A DNA stretch of 64,000 bases, from NCBI RefSeq assembly GCF_016907895.1, contig NZ_JAFBCV010000001.1, positions 310,001 through 374,000 on the forward strand. Reading direction: 5' to 3'. The translations under genes were made by a program, and so were the position numbers. Shown piece by piece: positions 27,701 through 35,794 of the stretch (its first letter is position 1; every line of letters begins with the position of its first letter). Source of the stretch: Shouchella xiaoxiensis. GTDB taxonomy: Bacteria > Bacillota > Bacilli > Bacillales > Bacillaceae_D. Below the pieces are notes generated by a model. That model was not told where the DNA came from and searched no databases. It saw nothing but the letters and a program-made list of their open reading frames with translations.

Positions 27701-27874
27701 GTTTTTTGGAAAATACGATCCATGCAAATTTATAAAGGAATCGTAGTTGCCGTTCTCAAGCGCATCATTTAACTCAGATGCGGTTACGACAGTTTCAAGT
27801 GACGCTATATGCGTTGATGACGGACGCTCACCATCAAATGGGAAGGTAGGGTCATAAAAAAACAAGTAAGTCAT
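24779..27874 (-). CDS. Clan GH-A glycoside hydrolase, large cytoplasmic, GH42-like
   Basis: A 1031-residue enzyme without a signal peptide. The first ~230 residues resemble a glutamine-amidotransferase-like fold (NLHGSYFPKNAW, GGGLVHIGGIPFRYP). The catalytic barrel runs from about 340 to 760: acid/base Glu494 in HWDLINEPSMF and nucleophile Glu659 in LVQETGIMY. A second such domain (LVLVPSAHNFSDEAFNQLLAYMEQGGTVLFTGP) and a beta tail follow, as in GH42 beta-galactosidases. It is the last gene of the LacI-controlled ABC operon and so probably cleaves the imported oligosaccharide. Family and substrate are uncertain. Confidence 0.75.
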   Translation of the reverse strand: MTYLFFYDPTFPFDGERPSSTHIASLETVVTASELNDALENGNYDSFINLHGSYFPKNAWSALLNFLKKGGGLVHIGGIPFRYPVYQEADSWKIEHEQTAYHQQLNIHEALSVNSSNVNGLVPSEERPLLKEVTGAFSIQSTLGFVLHVTKQDDQPLENGSSGPMDAHIYPLLTGRSRDNRDLSAPVVLIENTKGAFAGGRWIFCNHIFDEQFWQQGVDILNTLAWYTAEGVTEIWVKPGYASYYPGEVPTVSVQLQSLALSHNKTQEKQWSIQFDVFKQDQPNRLANETFTLMESANLVIHRKTLPFQVEDGFYMIEAEAVSSSGEIIRFNQGFWGFSEKLLASGSPLKANRDYFEKDGKPFPIVGMTYMTSDVARKFLFMPNAHVWDQDMAQMKHAGINHIRSGIWTAWRQIMFVDGHPYEEVLRAIDAFVLTAKKHELDLCFTFFAFTPELWEGSNPYLDPRSVEAQKRFIAAIASRYTKATHLHWDLINEPSMFDPKRIFSGPRSAQDSFEIQAFQDWVKEKYGTIRQVQEAWNYSPVELPLFESITPPEHIDMNFDVQDMRNPSKSLVWLDYTLFTMDMHNRWAEQLSETLHTIHPDRLITVGQDEALCSQRPTPFFYASTVDYTTNHTWWQQDHLVWDGVFTKTHEKPNLVQETGIMYLENPDGSAKRTEEELRNILERKYAYAFSTGGAGAVQWLWNTNFYMDNVNESNIGALRADGTEKPEADVSYDFGAFMKQSQDLFHNRQLEDIAIVYPYSNDFSTRKLAFAATTKAVRTLSYELNCHARGYGEYHLDALLKNPPKLVLVPSAHNFSDEAFNQLLAYMEQGGTVLFTGPLRLNAGWKETNRFVQELGATVRSNVLREEALSIDGEMHAVSFGARRIAELTKETLLHSKQNEVTSLAIGAGTFIWSPLPIELNDRTESLKALYRFAMKQAGIRTELIWNKGGENPGVYGRRLSYENGDLFLFVSEFAGDVEVEITNPRNGKTYSFLLEKERSFLFHTDDAGTVMNTYRAATINELTKEVKA

Positions 27875-27893
27875 GGTGAATCTCCTTTTTTAG

Positions 27894-28730
27894 TTAGTTT
27901 TTTACAGCGCCTTCTGTTAAACCAGCGATGAAATAACGACTGAATAAAATAAACACAATTAGTATAGGCAAAGTTGCCATAAATGTCCCTGCAAGGATCA
28001 TTGAGTAGTCCGTGTAAAATACGTCGTTTAAAGTTCTAAGTGCGATTTGGATCGTGTGGACGCTACGATCTTTTAGGACGACTAGAGGCCAGAGAAAATC
28101 ATTCCACGTATTCATAAACGTCACAATACCAAGTGTTGCTAAACCTGGTTTGACAGTGGGTAGGACAATGTTCCAATACGTGCGGAATGTGCTACAGCCA
28201 TCCATTCTCGCAGCCTCAAGCAACTCATCGGGGATCGCAGACGAGATGTACTGACGCATCCAAAAAACACCAAATGCACTCACCATTGCGGGTACGATAA
28301 CGGCTTGAAGTGTGTCAATCCAACCCAATTCACTAATAATCATAAACGATGGAATGAGCCCAAGCTGTGGCGGGATCATCATCGTAGCCAATAAGAATAC
28401 AAACAGCATATTTTTCCCTTCAAACTGAAGCTTTGCAAAAGCAAAACCAGCTAATGAGCAAAAAAACAAAACAGAGAGCGTAACTGTTGAAGAGATGACA
28501 AATGAATTAAACATGGCTCCAAAAAAATCAATCCGTTCAAATACATTCCGGGCATTCTCAAGAAACTGTGTCCCTGGAATCATGGCTGGTGGAAACTGAT
28601 TAACGGATGTTGTTGAGTTTGACCCAATAACAAACATCCAGTAGAAAGGAAACAAAGAGACTAGGGCACTACAGATTAGGAATACATATAAGATGATCTT
28701 AGGCAGCTTCTTTTGACCAACTTCCTTCAT
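27894..28730 (-). CDS. Carbohydrate ABC transporter permease, MalG type
   Basis: A 278-residue permease. The ATG at 28730 is chosen; AAAGGAG lies ten bases upstream, while the TTG at 28739 is too close to it. Helix three contains GKNMLFVFLLATMMIPPQLG, the EAA loop is EAARMDGCSTFRTYWNIVLP and the C-terminus is GLTEGAVKN. It is close in sequence to the truncated permease at 1-530, so those two systems may share ancestry or substrate type. Confidence 0.92.
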   Translation of the reverse strand: MKEVGQKKLPKIILYVFLICSALVSLFPFYWMFVIGSNSTTSVNQFPPAMIPGTQFLENARNVFERIDFFGAMFNSFVISSTVTLSVLFFCSLAGFAFAKLQFEGKNMLFVFLLATMMIPPQLGLIPSFMIISELGWIDTLQAVIVPAMVSAFGVFWMRQYISSAIPDELLEAARMDGCSTFRTYWNIVLPTVKPGLATLGIVTFMNTWNDFLWPLVVLKDRSVHTIQIALRTLNDVFYTDYSMILAGTFMATLPILIVFILFSRYFIAGLTEGAVKN

Positions 28731-28752
28731 TACAAACAAGCTCCTTTCGTTA

Positions 28753-29685
28753 TTATGTTGATTTAATCTTGCGGGTCACAATTAAGTTAATGAGGGACAC
28801 GACCATAATGATAAGAAATAGAACCCAAGCAATTGCGGCAGCGTAGCCAAATGAGAACCGTTCAAAAGCTTCTTGATAAAGATATAGCGTCATCGTCAAG
28901 CCTTGGGAATCAGAACCAACGCCAAACAATAATGGCTCCGTAAATACTTGCATTCCTCCAATAGAAGAGAGAAGGACGGTGAAGATAATAATCGGACGAA
29001 TCATTGGAATCGTAATGTAGAAAAACTGCTGAATTTTGTTCGCGCCATCAATTGTGGCTGCTTCATATAAATCTTTCGGAATGCTTTGAAGTCCAGCGAG
29101 ATAAATAATCGTGTTGTAGCCTACCCAGCGCCACATAACCATCGCTGATATGGCCACATGAGTCCCAAAATAAGAGCCTTTCCAGTTAATCGGATCAAGC
29201 CCAATCGAGCTAAGAACATAGTTAATAATGCCGTACTGCGTTCCAAAAATAGCCGAGAATACGATGGCAACTGCGACGATCGATGTGACGTTTGGCATGA
29301 AAATACTGAGACGGAAAAAACTTTTTCCTTTAAGAAACGCTTGATTTAAAATAAACGCTAAGACAAGAGCAACAAAGAGCTGTGGGATAGTGGATAACGC
29401 CCAGATGGAAAAGGTATTACCGACTGCTTTCCAAAACAACGGATCGTTCGTAAAAAGACCGACATAGTTTGATAGTCCAATAAATTCTCTTTCGCCGAGA
29501 ATATTCCAACGGTGAAACGATAAGTAAGCGGTGAAAACGAGAGGAAACATCCCGAACACACCGAACAATAAGAAAAAAGGAGAGATGTATAGGTAACCGG
29601 AAATTCGATCGCGCGTGCGTTGATTGTATTTTCGTTGCTTTTTTTGCGGCGTTAGGGGACTTTGTTGGCGCACTTCTGTACTCAT
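28753..29685 (-). CDS. Carbohydrate ABC transporter permease, MalF type
   Basis: A 310-residue permease with a basic N-terminus (about 30 residues) before helix one (GYLYISPFFLLFGVFGMFPL). The EAA loop is EAATIDGANKIQQFFYITIP. An ATG at 29694 abuts the AAAGG ribosome site; the ATG at 29685 is better spaced. Partner of the MalG-type permease at 27894-28730. Confidence 0.9.
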   Translation of the reverse strand: MSTEVRQQSPLTPQKKQRKYNQRTRDRISGYLYISPFFLLFGVFGMFPLVFTAYLSFHRWNILGEREFIGLSNYVGLFTNDPLFWKAVGNTFSIWALSTIPQLFVALVLAFILNQAFLKGKSFFRLSIFMPNVTSIVAVAIVFSAIFGTQYGIINYVLSSIGLDPINWKGSYFGTHVAISAMVMWRWVGYNTIIYLAGLQSIPKDLYEAATIDGANKIQQFFYITIPMIRPIIIFTVLLSSIGGMQVFTEPLLFGVGSDSQGLTMTLYLYQEAFERFSFGYAAAIAWVLFLIIMVVSLINLIVTRKIKST

Positions 29686-29714
29686 TGATTCCATCCTTTC
29701 TATTACAAGTTGAC

Positions 29715-29748
29715 AAGAAACAGCGTAAGGACTCCTACGCTGTTTCTT
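29715..29748 (-). promoter_or_regulatory. Intercistronic hairpin after the binding-protein gene
   Basis: AAGAAACAGCGT (29715-29726) pairs with ACGCTGTTTCTT (29737-29748); with one bulge the stem runs to about 15 pairs. No T-run follows on the minus strand. Such hairpins between a binding-protein gene and its permeases protect the 5' message and keep the binding protein in excess. Confidence 0.55.
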
Positions 29749-29757
29749 GAGTGTGCC

Positions 29758-31023
29758 TTAACGTGATGTTTGTCGATTGACTTCGTCCATTGCATTCTTC
29801 CAGGCAGCTTCTGGTTCAGCAACACCATCAGCGACTGTACCTAACGCATCTTGCATAATGGTGTTGATTGGTGCTGTCATTGGAGCACGATAAACGTCCT
29901 TAACAAGAGTTGCAGCTTCTGCAAAAATCGCCCCAATATCATCGCGAATAAAGAACCCGTCGTCCAGCTCAGTGATTGCTGGTTCATCGTAGATTCCAGG
30001 TGTGGAAGGGAAGTTTCCATTAGCCTCGAAAATATCAAGTTGATTCTCTGGAGACATTAACCAAGTAATAAAATCATACGCTTCTTCTGGATGATCACTC
30101 TGTGCGGGAACCGTTAAGAATGAGCCGCCCCAGTTACCAGAACCTTCAGGCATTAAAGCGATGTCCCAAAGACCTGCTGTGTCAGGAGCATCGTTTTTAA
30201 TGTTCTGTAACATCCAAGGAGGGAGAAAGACCGTTGCAAAGTCTCCGTTTGCAATTGCTGCGCCCCATTCAGGTGTTTGTCTTTCAATATTTGCTTGGAT
30301 ATCCATTGCTTCAATGGATTTATCCCATGCTTTTAAAATTTGCGGACTTTCTTCAATGATTAAGGTCCCATCTGTTTCAAAATACTGCTTATCACCCTGC
30401 TCGCGAATGGCTGAATACAAATCAGCTACGTCACTGAACATGAAGCTACCTGTAGCATCCTTTAATTGTCTTCCAGCCGCAATGTAGTCATCCCAAGTGC
30501 TCATCGCTTCAGCAACTTCATCTGGATCGGTTGGTAAGCCGGCTTCTTCAAATAAATCAACACGATACGCCATAGCCATTGGGCCAATGTCCGTAGGGAT
30601 ACCAATAACAGAACCGTCATCAGAGGATGCTTGTTGCCATTTCCAATCGAGATAATCGCCTTCTAAATCAGCAGCACCATACTCAGATAAGTCATGAAAC
30701 AAATCACTGCTTTCTTTTATTCGCTCTAAATAACCTTCATCAACACCAGAAATATCAGGCGCTCCAGAACCAGCGGCGAGCGCGGTAATCAAATTTTGGT
30801 GCGCGTCCGCATACTCAGCTTCTTGAATATTTATCTTAATACCTGGGTTTTCTTCTTCGTATTGCTGCGCTTTCTCAGCGAAACCCATGCCTGGCCAGAG
30901 CCACATCGTTAACGTAATATCACCACCACTATCTGAACTTGAACCTGAAGAACAGGCAGCCATCGTCGTAACCAATCCAATACTTCCAGCAACCATTAAT
31001 GATTTTCGAGCACTACGTAACAT
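29758..31023 (-). CDS. Sugar ABC transporter substrate-binding lipoprotein
   Basis: A 421-residue binding protein. The ATG at 31023 is preceded by AGGGGAGGATTTAC and begins MLRSARKSLMVAG; a longer frame (31089) has no such site. The lipobox is MAAC (Cys24) and is followed by a serine-rich linker. SGVDEGYLERIKES and GGSFLTVPAQSDHPEEAYDFITWL fit the family. It is first in the importer operon, behind a promoter with an overlapping cre. Confidence 0.9.
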   Translation of the reverse strand: MLRSARKSLMVAGSIGLVTTMAACSSGSSSDSGGDITLTMWLWPGMGFAEKAQQYEEENPGIKINIQEAEYADAHQNLITALAAGSGAPDISGVDEGYLERIKESSDLFHDLSEYGAADLEGDYLDWKWQQASSDDGSVIGIPTDIGPMAMAYRVDLFEEAGLPTDPDEVAEAMSTWDDYIAAGRQLKDATGSFMFSDVADLYSAIREQGDKQYFETDGTLIIEESPQILKAWDKSIEAMDIQANIERQTPEWGAAIANGDFATVFLPPWMLQNIKNDAPDTAGLWDIALMPEGSGNWGGSFLTVPAQSDHPEEAYDFITWLMSPENQLDIFEANGNFPSTPGIYDEPAITELDDGFFIRDDIGAIFAEAATLVKDVYRAPMTAPINTIMQDALGTVADGVAEPEAAWKNAMDEVNRQTSR

Positions 31024-31079
31024 TGTAAATCCTCCCCTGATATCTGTTATTTTTGTTATTATATTTGTTATTATTGATA

Positions 31080-31116
31080 AACATATCACTTACGTTTGTG
31101 AATGTAAACGCTTTAT
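31080..31116 (-). promoter_or_regulatory. Promoter with overlapping cre for the ABC-glycosidase operon
   Basis: On the minus strand TTTACA (31103-31108) and TATGTT (31080-31085) are 17 bases apart. The plus-strand sequence TGTAAACGCTTTAT (31103-31116) matches 13 of 14 cre positions and covers the -35. Downstream, three ATAACA repeats (31044-31075) precede the ribosome site and may be the LacI regulator's target. Confidence 0.65.
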
Positions 31117-31126
31117 TTGAAAATAA

Positions 31127-31158
31127 AAAAATCGGTGAGCACTAGCTCACCGATTTTT
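31127..31158 (-). terminator. Terminator overlapping the LacI regulator stop codon
   Basis: AAAAATCGGTGAGC and GCTCACCGATTTTT form a perfect 14-pair stem around ACTA. The stop codon at 31147-31149 lies inside the stem. The A/T flanks allow termination in both directions. Confidence 0.88.
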
Positions 31159-32202
31159 GGGAGTGTCAATCGATTCTCGTAACAACATATCGCCGCTAAT
31201 TAATATTTTTTCAGGTGGATAGTCTTTGTGTTGAATTCTCCAAATTAACCGATCGACGGCTCTGCGGCCAATTACTTGTTTTAAAACTTGAACCGTCGTT
31301 AGTGTTGGAGAGGCGTTTTGATCTTCATCAAGTGAATCAAACCCGGTAACCGATACATCATTGGGACAGTCTAACCCGTTTTTCTTTAGTAAATGAATAA
31401 TTCGTCTCGCAATATGATCGTTCGCGCAAACAAAGGCAGTTGGAAAAGTAGAGGAATTAAAGCCGATGCGACTAAAGTGTTTTTGCAAAGTAAGTTCCAT
31501 ATCATCATTATAAGGAATAGTTAATAGAGCTGAATTATGAGCTGCAATAGCTAAGTTCTCACGTTCCATCGCTGTACGAAAACCAAGCCAACGATCATAA
31601 AAGCTTTGCGAATAAGCGACCTCACCTATAAATGTGAGTTGGGTATGCCCTAGTCCTATTAAGTGATCGGTCATGCGCTCAATACCATTACGATTATCCA
31701 TAAAAATGCTGTCTGCCCGCACGATTCGCCCTTCATGATCGAGCATAACGATGGGAAGGCTGTATTCTGATAACGCAATGAGCGTTTGCTCATCTAGCGT
31801 GCCGACTGTAATAATTCCCAGTAAATTCGTGACATCGACTTTTTTTGAAAGGTCCATCTCGCTTGTAATGACGACCATACCCGCTTTTTCATCCTGTATG
31901 CCTAATGAAATACCTTGAAAGACGGCGCCCCAATACGTATAAGAAATGCTTTGATATTCATAATTCGGTAATACAACTAATATATAGCCATTTTCAATTT
32001 TAACTTCTGATGATTGAAGTGCAGGTTCTTGTTGGCCTTCTTTTGAATAGCCTAATTGTTTTGCGGTAAAAAGGATTTTTTGCCTGGTTGCCTCGCTTAC
32101 CCCTAACTTATTATTTAATGTTTTGGAGACTACGTATTTCGAAACTCCAACTGTATCTGCTATGACCTGCATAGTAATTTTTTTCTGACTCACAAACTGC
32201 AC
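31147..32202 (-). CDS. LacI/GalR family transcriptional regulator
   Basis: A 351-residue regulator. The helix-turn-helix is near the N-terminus (TMQVIADTVGVSKYVVSKTLNNK), then the hinge and a periplasmic-binding-like sensor with VSVTGFDSLDEDQNASPTLTTVQ. The GTG at 32202 has a weak ribosome site; another GTG three codons in is possible. It lies upstream of the importer-glycosidase operon on the same strand, with its own terminator, and probably responds to the imported sugar. Confidence 0.9.
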   Translation of the reverse strand: MQFVSQKKITMQVIADTVGVSKYVVSKTLNNKLGVSEATRQKILFTAKQLGYSKEGQQEPALQSSEVKIENGYILVVLPNYEYQSISYTYWGAVFQGISLGIQDEKAGMVVITSEMDLSKKVDVTNLLGIITVGTLDEQTLIALSEYSLPIVMLDHEGRIVRADSIFMDNRNGIERMTDHLIGLGHTQLTFIGEVAYSQSFYDRWLGFRTAMERENLAIAAHNSALLTIPYNDDMELTLQKHFSRIGFNSSTFPTAFVCANDHIARRIIHLLKKNGLDCPNDVSVTGFDSLDEDQNASPTLTTVQVLKQVIGRRAVDRLIWRIQHKDYPPEKILISGDMLLRESIDTPKNR

Positions 32203-32221
32203 CGCCCGACTCCGACTTTTT

Positions 32222-32247
32222 TTGTTAGTTCTGTTAGTATTATAGCA
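32222..32247 (-). promoter_or_regulatory. Extended -10 promoter and TAACA repeats before the LacI regulator
   Basis: On the minus strand TGCTATAAT is an extended -10 element, followed at once by ACTAACAGAACTAACA, two copies of ACTAACA nine bases apart. TAACA repeats also occur before the binding-protein gene, so both may be bound by this regulator (inference). Confidence 0.45.
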
Positions 32248-32435
32248 GTAAGAGTTATTATCTTCCTAGTTGTATCTTATGTATGTCTTGATTTTCCAAA
32301 AAAAGGACCATTTTAATAAACAATTACATCTATTATAACAAAAAAAGATGGAGGATAGAGTTTGGAAAGAAAAACAAACAGAGCCTGAAAGAAATTGTAG
32401 AATTTTAGTTTAAAAGGATACTTGAAATAGATTTG

Positions 32436-32600
32436 CTTCGAGGAACGTTTTGCTTTCCGCAGGCATGGCCTCAGCGCGATCAGCGAAAATCGGCTTTCGA
32501 GAGTGTTTAGACATATCCTGTAGCTCAGGAGCAATCCTGTGTGTTCTACTTACGCTAATTTAGAATAAAAACGAACAATCGAATTTGACTGTTCGTTTTT
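32436..32600 (-). repeat. Intergenic palindromic element, copy A (diverged)
   Basis: Shares with the copies at 35.8 and 42.8 kb the segment CTTTCCGCAGGCATGGCCTCAGC, an ACGCTAATTTAG junction and a terminal hairpin. It is the most diverged of the three long copies. With the AT-rich stretch 32250-32430, in which I see no gene, it fills the gap between the LacI regulator and the beta-lactamase. Confidence 0.6.
32567..32600. terminator. Terminator of the beta-lactamase gene
   Basis: AAAAACGAACA (32567-32577) and TGTTCGTTTTT (32590-32600) form a perfect stem. Read on the minus strand it ends in TTTTTATTC. It is also the hairpin module of repeat copy A. Confidence 0.75.
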
Positions 32601-32635
32601 ACTCTATTCCTCTCTATTGAACCAGCAATTGGTCC

Positions 32636-33526
32636 TTATTCAAAATCATCCATTAGCAAGCGCACTGCAGCTTCAGTCGCTTCGGCAATCAGTGCGTCAT
32701 CGGACTCAGCGTCTGCTAGATCCTTGCTTGATAGCACGGCAATCACAATCGGGTCTTCATCTGGTGGCCAAAGAATGCCGATGTCGTTTCTTGTTCCGTG
32801 AGAGGCGGAGCCCGTTTTATCGCCAACAATCCAATTATCAGGAACACCGGCGCGGATGAGGGCGTCACCTGTAGTGTTATGGATTAACCAGTCGTTTAAC
32901 AGCGTTTGTCGTTCTTCATCAAGGGCATCCCCAAGTGAAAACGCATAGAGGCTTTCGGCAAGAGCTTTTGCCGAACTTGTGTCGCGCGTTTCTCCAGGAT
33001 TAACATCGTTTAGTTCCGTCTCCATTCGTTCTGGTTCCGTTATATCATCTCCAATTGCTCGGAGCGCCTCTTTAAATCCTGCTGGACCGCCAATTTCGTT
33101 AAAAACAAGGTTAGCGGCTGTATTGTCGCTATAGCGAATCGAGGCATCGCTTATTTCTCGTAAAGTCATGCCCGTATCCAGGTGCTGCTCGGTAATTGGG
33201 CTATATGTAACAAGGTCTGCTTCGGTAAACCGTATTTGACTATCTAACTCTTCAAGCGAGAGCTGTTGCAACATCACGCCAACCGCCAACGTCTTATGCG
33301 TTGAAGCGTAAGCAAAGCGATCGTCTTCATTGTACGCTACAGTCGTGCCATCACCAGTATCAAGTGCATACACGCCTAAGCGAGCACCGTATTTGTCTTC
33401 AAGCTCGGAAAAGGGCGCTGCGGTTTCCTCTTGTTCTGGTTGCTGTTTCTCGCCTTGTTCAGTTGGCTCAGGTGTTCCGCATGCTGCTAATACGATTATT
33501 GTAAAAATGGCTCCATATCTCTTCAT
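32636..33526 (-). CDS. bla: Class A beta-lactamase, lipoprotein form
   Basis: Hydrolyses beta-lactams outside the membrane. In the 296-residue protein the lipobox LAAC predicts lipid anchoring at Cys16. Active-site motifs are complete: STHK (Ser75, Lys78), SDN (133-135), ExxLN (Glu169, Asn173) and KTG (237-239). It diverges from blaR1-blaI across a 130-base region with two operator dyads, so it should be inducible by beta-lactams. It is probably native chromosomal, as no mobile element flanks it. Confidence 0.95.
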   Translation of the reverse strand: MKRYGAIFTIIVLAACGTPEPTEQGEKQQPEQEETAAPFSELEDKYGARLGVYALDTGDGTTVAYNEDDRFAYASTHKTLAVGVMLQQLSLEELDSQIRFTEADLVTYSPITEQHLDTGMTLREISDASIRYSDNTAANLVFNEIGGPAGFKEALRAIGDDITEPERMETELNDVNPGETRDTSSAKALAESLYAFSLGDALDEERQTLLNDWLIHNTTGDALIRAGVPDNWIVGDKTGSASHGTRNDIGILWPPDEDPIVIAVLSSKDLADAESDDALIAEATEAAVRLLMDDFE

Positions 33527-33550
33527 CTTCCATCAACCTTTCATTGTTTG

Positions 33551-33583
33551 GATTACAACTGTAGTCAATATTACAATTGTAAT
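33551..33583. promoter_or_regulatory. Two BlaI operator dyads in the bla-blaR1 intergenic region
   Basis: GATTACAACTGTAGTC (33551-33566) and ATTACAATTGTAAT (33570-33583) each carry the TACA/TGTA core of BlaI/MecI operators. The second is a perfect palindrome. They lie between the divergent starts of bla and blaR1. Confidence 0.8.
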
Positions 33584-33656
33584 CTAAATCTGTCAAACAG
33601 GATGTATTCGTGGTATGATGAACGAAAATCGAAGCAAATGGAGGAGCGAATAACGA

Positions 33657-35414
33657 ATGCTTGTGTCACTGCTAGTGCTGACGCTGCTCATTAGCGTTCT
33701 CTTTCTTGTCCGTAAAGGCATGCAATTAGTACGGTTACCAGCCAAATGGCTCGATCGGTTCTGGTATCTTCTTTTCGTTGTGCTTATGCTCCCATTTCTA
33801 CCGCTACAAGCCGTTTCTTATTTTGATGGAGAGACGGGGGGAGCTGAGCGCCTGCCTCCTGTTCCGGGAGAAGCGCAACGAACAGAAGCAACAAGCAATT
33901 TGATTTCAGACTTGAGCGTTTCTGTTACTAGGCTTGATTTGGGCTGGCTTGAGTCTGGTCTTTTTGGCGTTTGGCTTGGAGGAATGGTGATCTTTTCCTT
34001 TGTTGTTTTGTGGTCCCTTAGTGAACTACGAGCGATGGTTGCGAAGGCCGGTGCTGTTAAAAATGCTCGTTTACGAAAAGAATATCACGCCTGTGTCGAG
34101 GAGCTTGGGCTTAAAAAGCAGCCGCTGCTACTGGAGTCAGATTCAATCGTCTCACCTGTAACATGCGGAATTATTCGTCCCTATCTCCTTGTTCCGAAAG
34201 GATTGGATGATCGCTTTTCGACTGAGGAGATACGTTACATGTTCCTGCATGAACTTAAGCATCATCAGCTGCATCATCCGCGGATGAATGCGGCCGCGCT
34301 GCTGTTCCAGATCGTTTACTGGTTTCACCCGCTCGTCTGGCTCGCGCGTAAAAAGATGGTGATAGACAGAGAGCTTGCCTGTGATGCGGCTGTTATTGAA
34401 ACAATCGGTCTAAGCAATCGTAAAGCCTATGGCATGACACTGCTGCAGTTCGTCGAGAAAAGACAAGCCCATTCGTCGCTTCAACTCGGAGTTGGCGGAA
34501 CAAAAAAACAGATTGAGACACGCCTTAATTCTCTTATTCATTACCGTGAAAACGCTAAGATAGATGCGATAAAAGGCTGGATTATCTTTTTGCTAGTTGG
34601 GATGGTCATCTTCATGCAAGCACCGCTGCTCGCTTTAGGGACATCGGCAGAGGAAAGGAAGGTGTTTGAAGGGTCAAATGCCAATTATGAAGAGCTTGCT
34701 TCTTTCTTTGCTGAGCATGATGGAAGCTTTGTGCTATACAGCGCGAAAGAGGATCAGTATTTTATTCATAATCGAGCCGGGAGTGAACAGCGCTATTCCC
34801 CGAACTCAACGTTTAAAATTTACAGTGCGCTGATTGGGCTTGAAGAAGGTATTGTACAACCAGATACAGTCCTCGCTTGGGACGGGACGGCGTCCGACTA
34901 TCCTGAATGGAACAAGCCGCACTCGCTTAATAGCGCGATGCAGCATTCGGTTAACTGGTACTTTGAAAAAATAGAAGCAGACATGTCACTAAACAAGATG
35001 CAGACCTATGTCAGTGAGTTGCATTATGGCAACGAATCAATCGAAGGGGCAACGCCATTTTGGCTTGAATCCTCGCTAACCATTTCACCGGTTGAGCAAG
35101 TTGATTTGCTTCATCAGTTGTATACAAACAAACTTCCTTTTCAAGCGGACTCAGTCGCAGCTGTTAAAGACGCGCTCCTGCTAGAGCAAACGGAAGAAAC
35201 CGCATTATATGGCAAAACAGGGACTGGTGTTGTGAATGAACAGGCTGTTAACGGCTGGTTTGTTGGTTTTGTGGAAACGGTTGACGATACGCTGTTTTTT
35301 GCCACGCATCTAGCTGGTGATGAGGAGGCAACGGGACAAAGCGCGTCTGAAATAACCCGAGCCATTTTAGCAGATAAAGGAATTCTAACAGGAGGATTAG
35401 GAGTAAATGAGTAA
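33657..35414 (+). CDS. blaR1: BlaR1-type beta-lactam sensor-transducer
   Basis: A 585-residue membrane protein. Helices lie near residues 1-17, 35-52 and 103-122. The zinc-protease motif HELKH is at 198-202, with DRELACDAAV downstream, and there is a helix near 306-325. The extracellular penicillin-binding domain has STFK (Ser384, Lys387) and KTGTG. Acylation by a beta-lactam activates the protease, which leads to loss of BlaI. The ATG follows GGAGGAGCG. The last eight bases overlap blaI. Confidence 0.93.
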   Translation: MLVSLLVLTLLISVLFLVRKGMQLVRLPAKWLDRFWYLLFVVLMLPFLPLQAVSYFDGETGGAERLPPVPGEAQRTEATSNLISDLSVSVTRLDLGWLESGLFGVWLGGMVIFSFVVLWSLSELRAMVAKAGAVKNARLRKEYHACVEELGLKKQPLLLESDSIVSPVTCGIIRPYLLVPKGLDDRFSTEEIRYMFLHELKHHQLHHPRMNAAALLFQIVYWFHPLVWLARKKMVIDRELACDAAVIETIGLSNRKAYGMTLLQFVEKRQAHSSLQLGVGGTKKQIETRLNSLIHYRENAKIDAIKGWIIFLLVGMVIFMQAPLLALGTSAEERKVFEGSNANYEELASFFAEHDGSFVLYSAKEDQYFIHNRAGSEQRYSPNSTFKIYSALIGLEEGIVQPDTVLAWDGTASDYPEWNKPHSLNSAMQHSVNWYFEKIEADMSLNKMQTYVSELHYGNESIEGATPFWLESSLTISPVEQVDLLHQLYTNKLPFQADSVAAVKDALLLEQTEETALYGKTGTGVVNEQAVNGWFVGFVETVDDTLFFATHLAGDEEATGQSASEITRAILADKGILTGGLGVNE

Positions 35415-35784
35415 AACCATGCCGAGCATTTCAGATGCAGAGTGGGAAGTAATGAAGATTCTCTGGAAAAATCCGCCAAAGAGTGCAAGTCAAGTCGTGA
35501 CGGAACTTGAGGCGATTGTCGACTGGAAGCCTAAAACAATCCGCACCCATCTTGACCGTTTAACAAAAAAAGCGATTATTAAAGTGAATCGAGATGAGCG
35601 GATTTACACGTTCACGCCACTCTTTTCAGAAGATGAGTGCAAGCGGGCAGAGACCAATTCGTTTATTAAACGTGTTCATGACGGCACAACCAAGTCAATG
35701 ATGGTACAATTCATTGAAGACGAAACGCTCACAAAAGAAGACCTGCAGGAGCTACGATCCTTGCTTGATGAAAAGCTAGATTAA
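35407..35784 (+). CDS. blaI: BlaI/MecI family repressor
   Basis: A 125-residue winged-helix repressor. SDAEWEVMKILWKNPPKSASQVV at the start and TIRTHLDRLTKKAIIKVNRDERIYTF fit the family precisely. It represses bla and blaR1 by binding the dyads at 33551-33583. It overlaps blaR1 by eight bases after GGAGGATTAGGAG, so expression is coupled to the sensor. Confidence 0.94.
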   Translation: MSKTMPSISDAEWEVMKILWKNPPKSASQVVTELEAIVDWKPKTIRTHLDRLTKKAIIKVNRDERIYTFTPLFSEDECKRAETNSFIKRVHDGTTKSMMVQFIEDETLTKEDLQELRSLLDEKLD

Positions 35785-35794
35785 TTAAAGAGTT

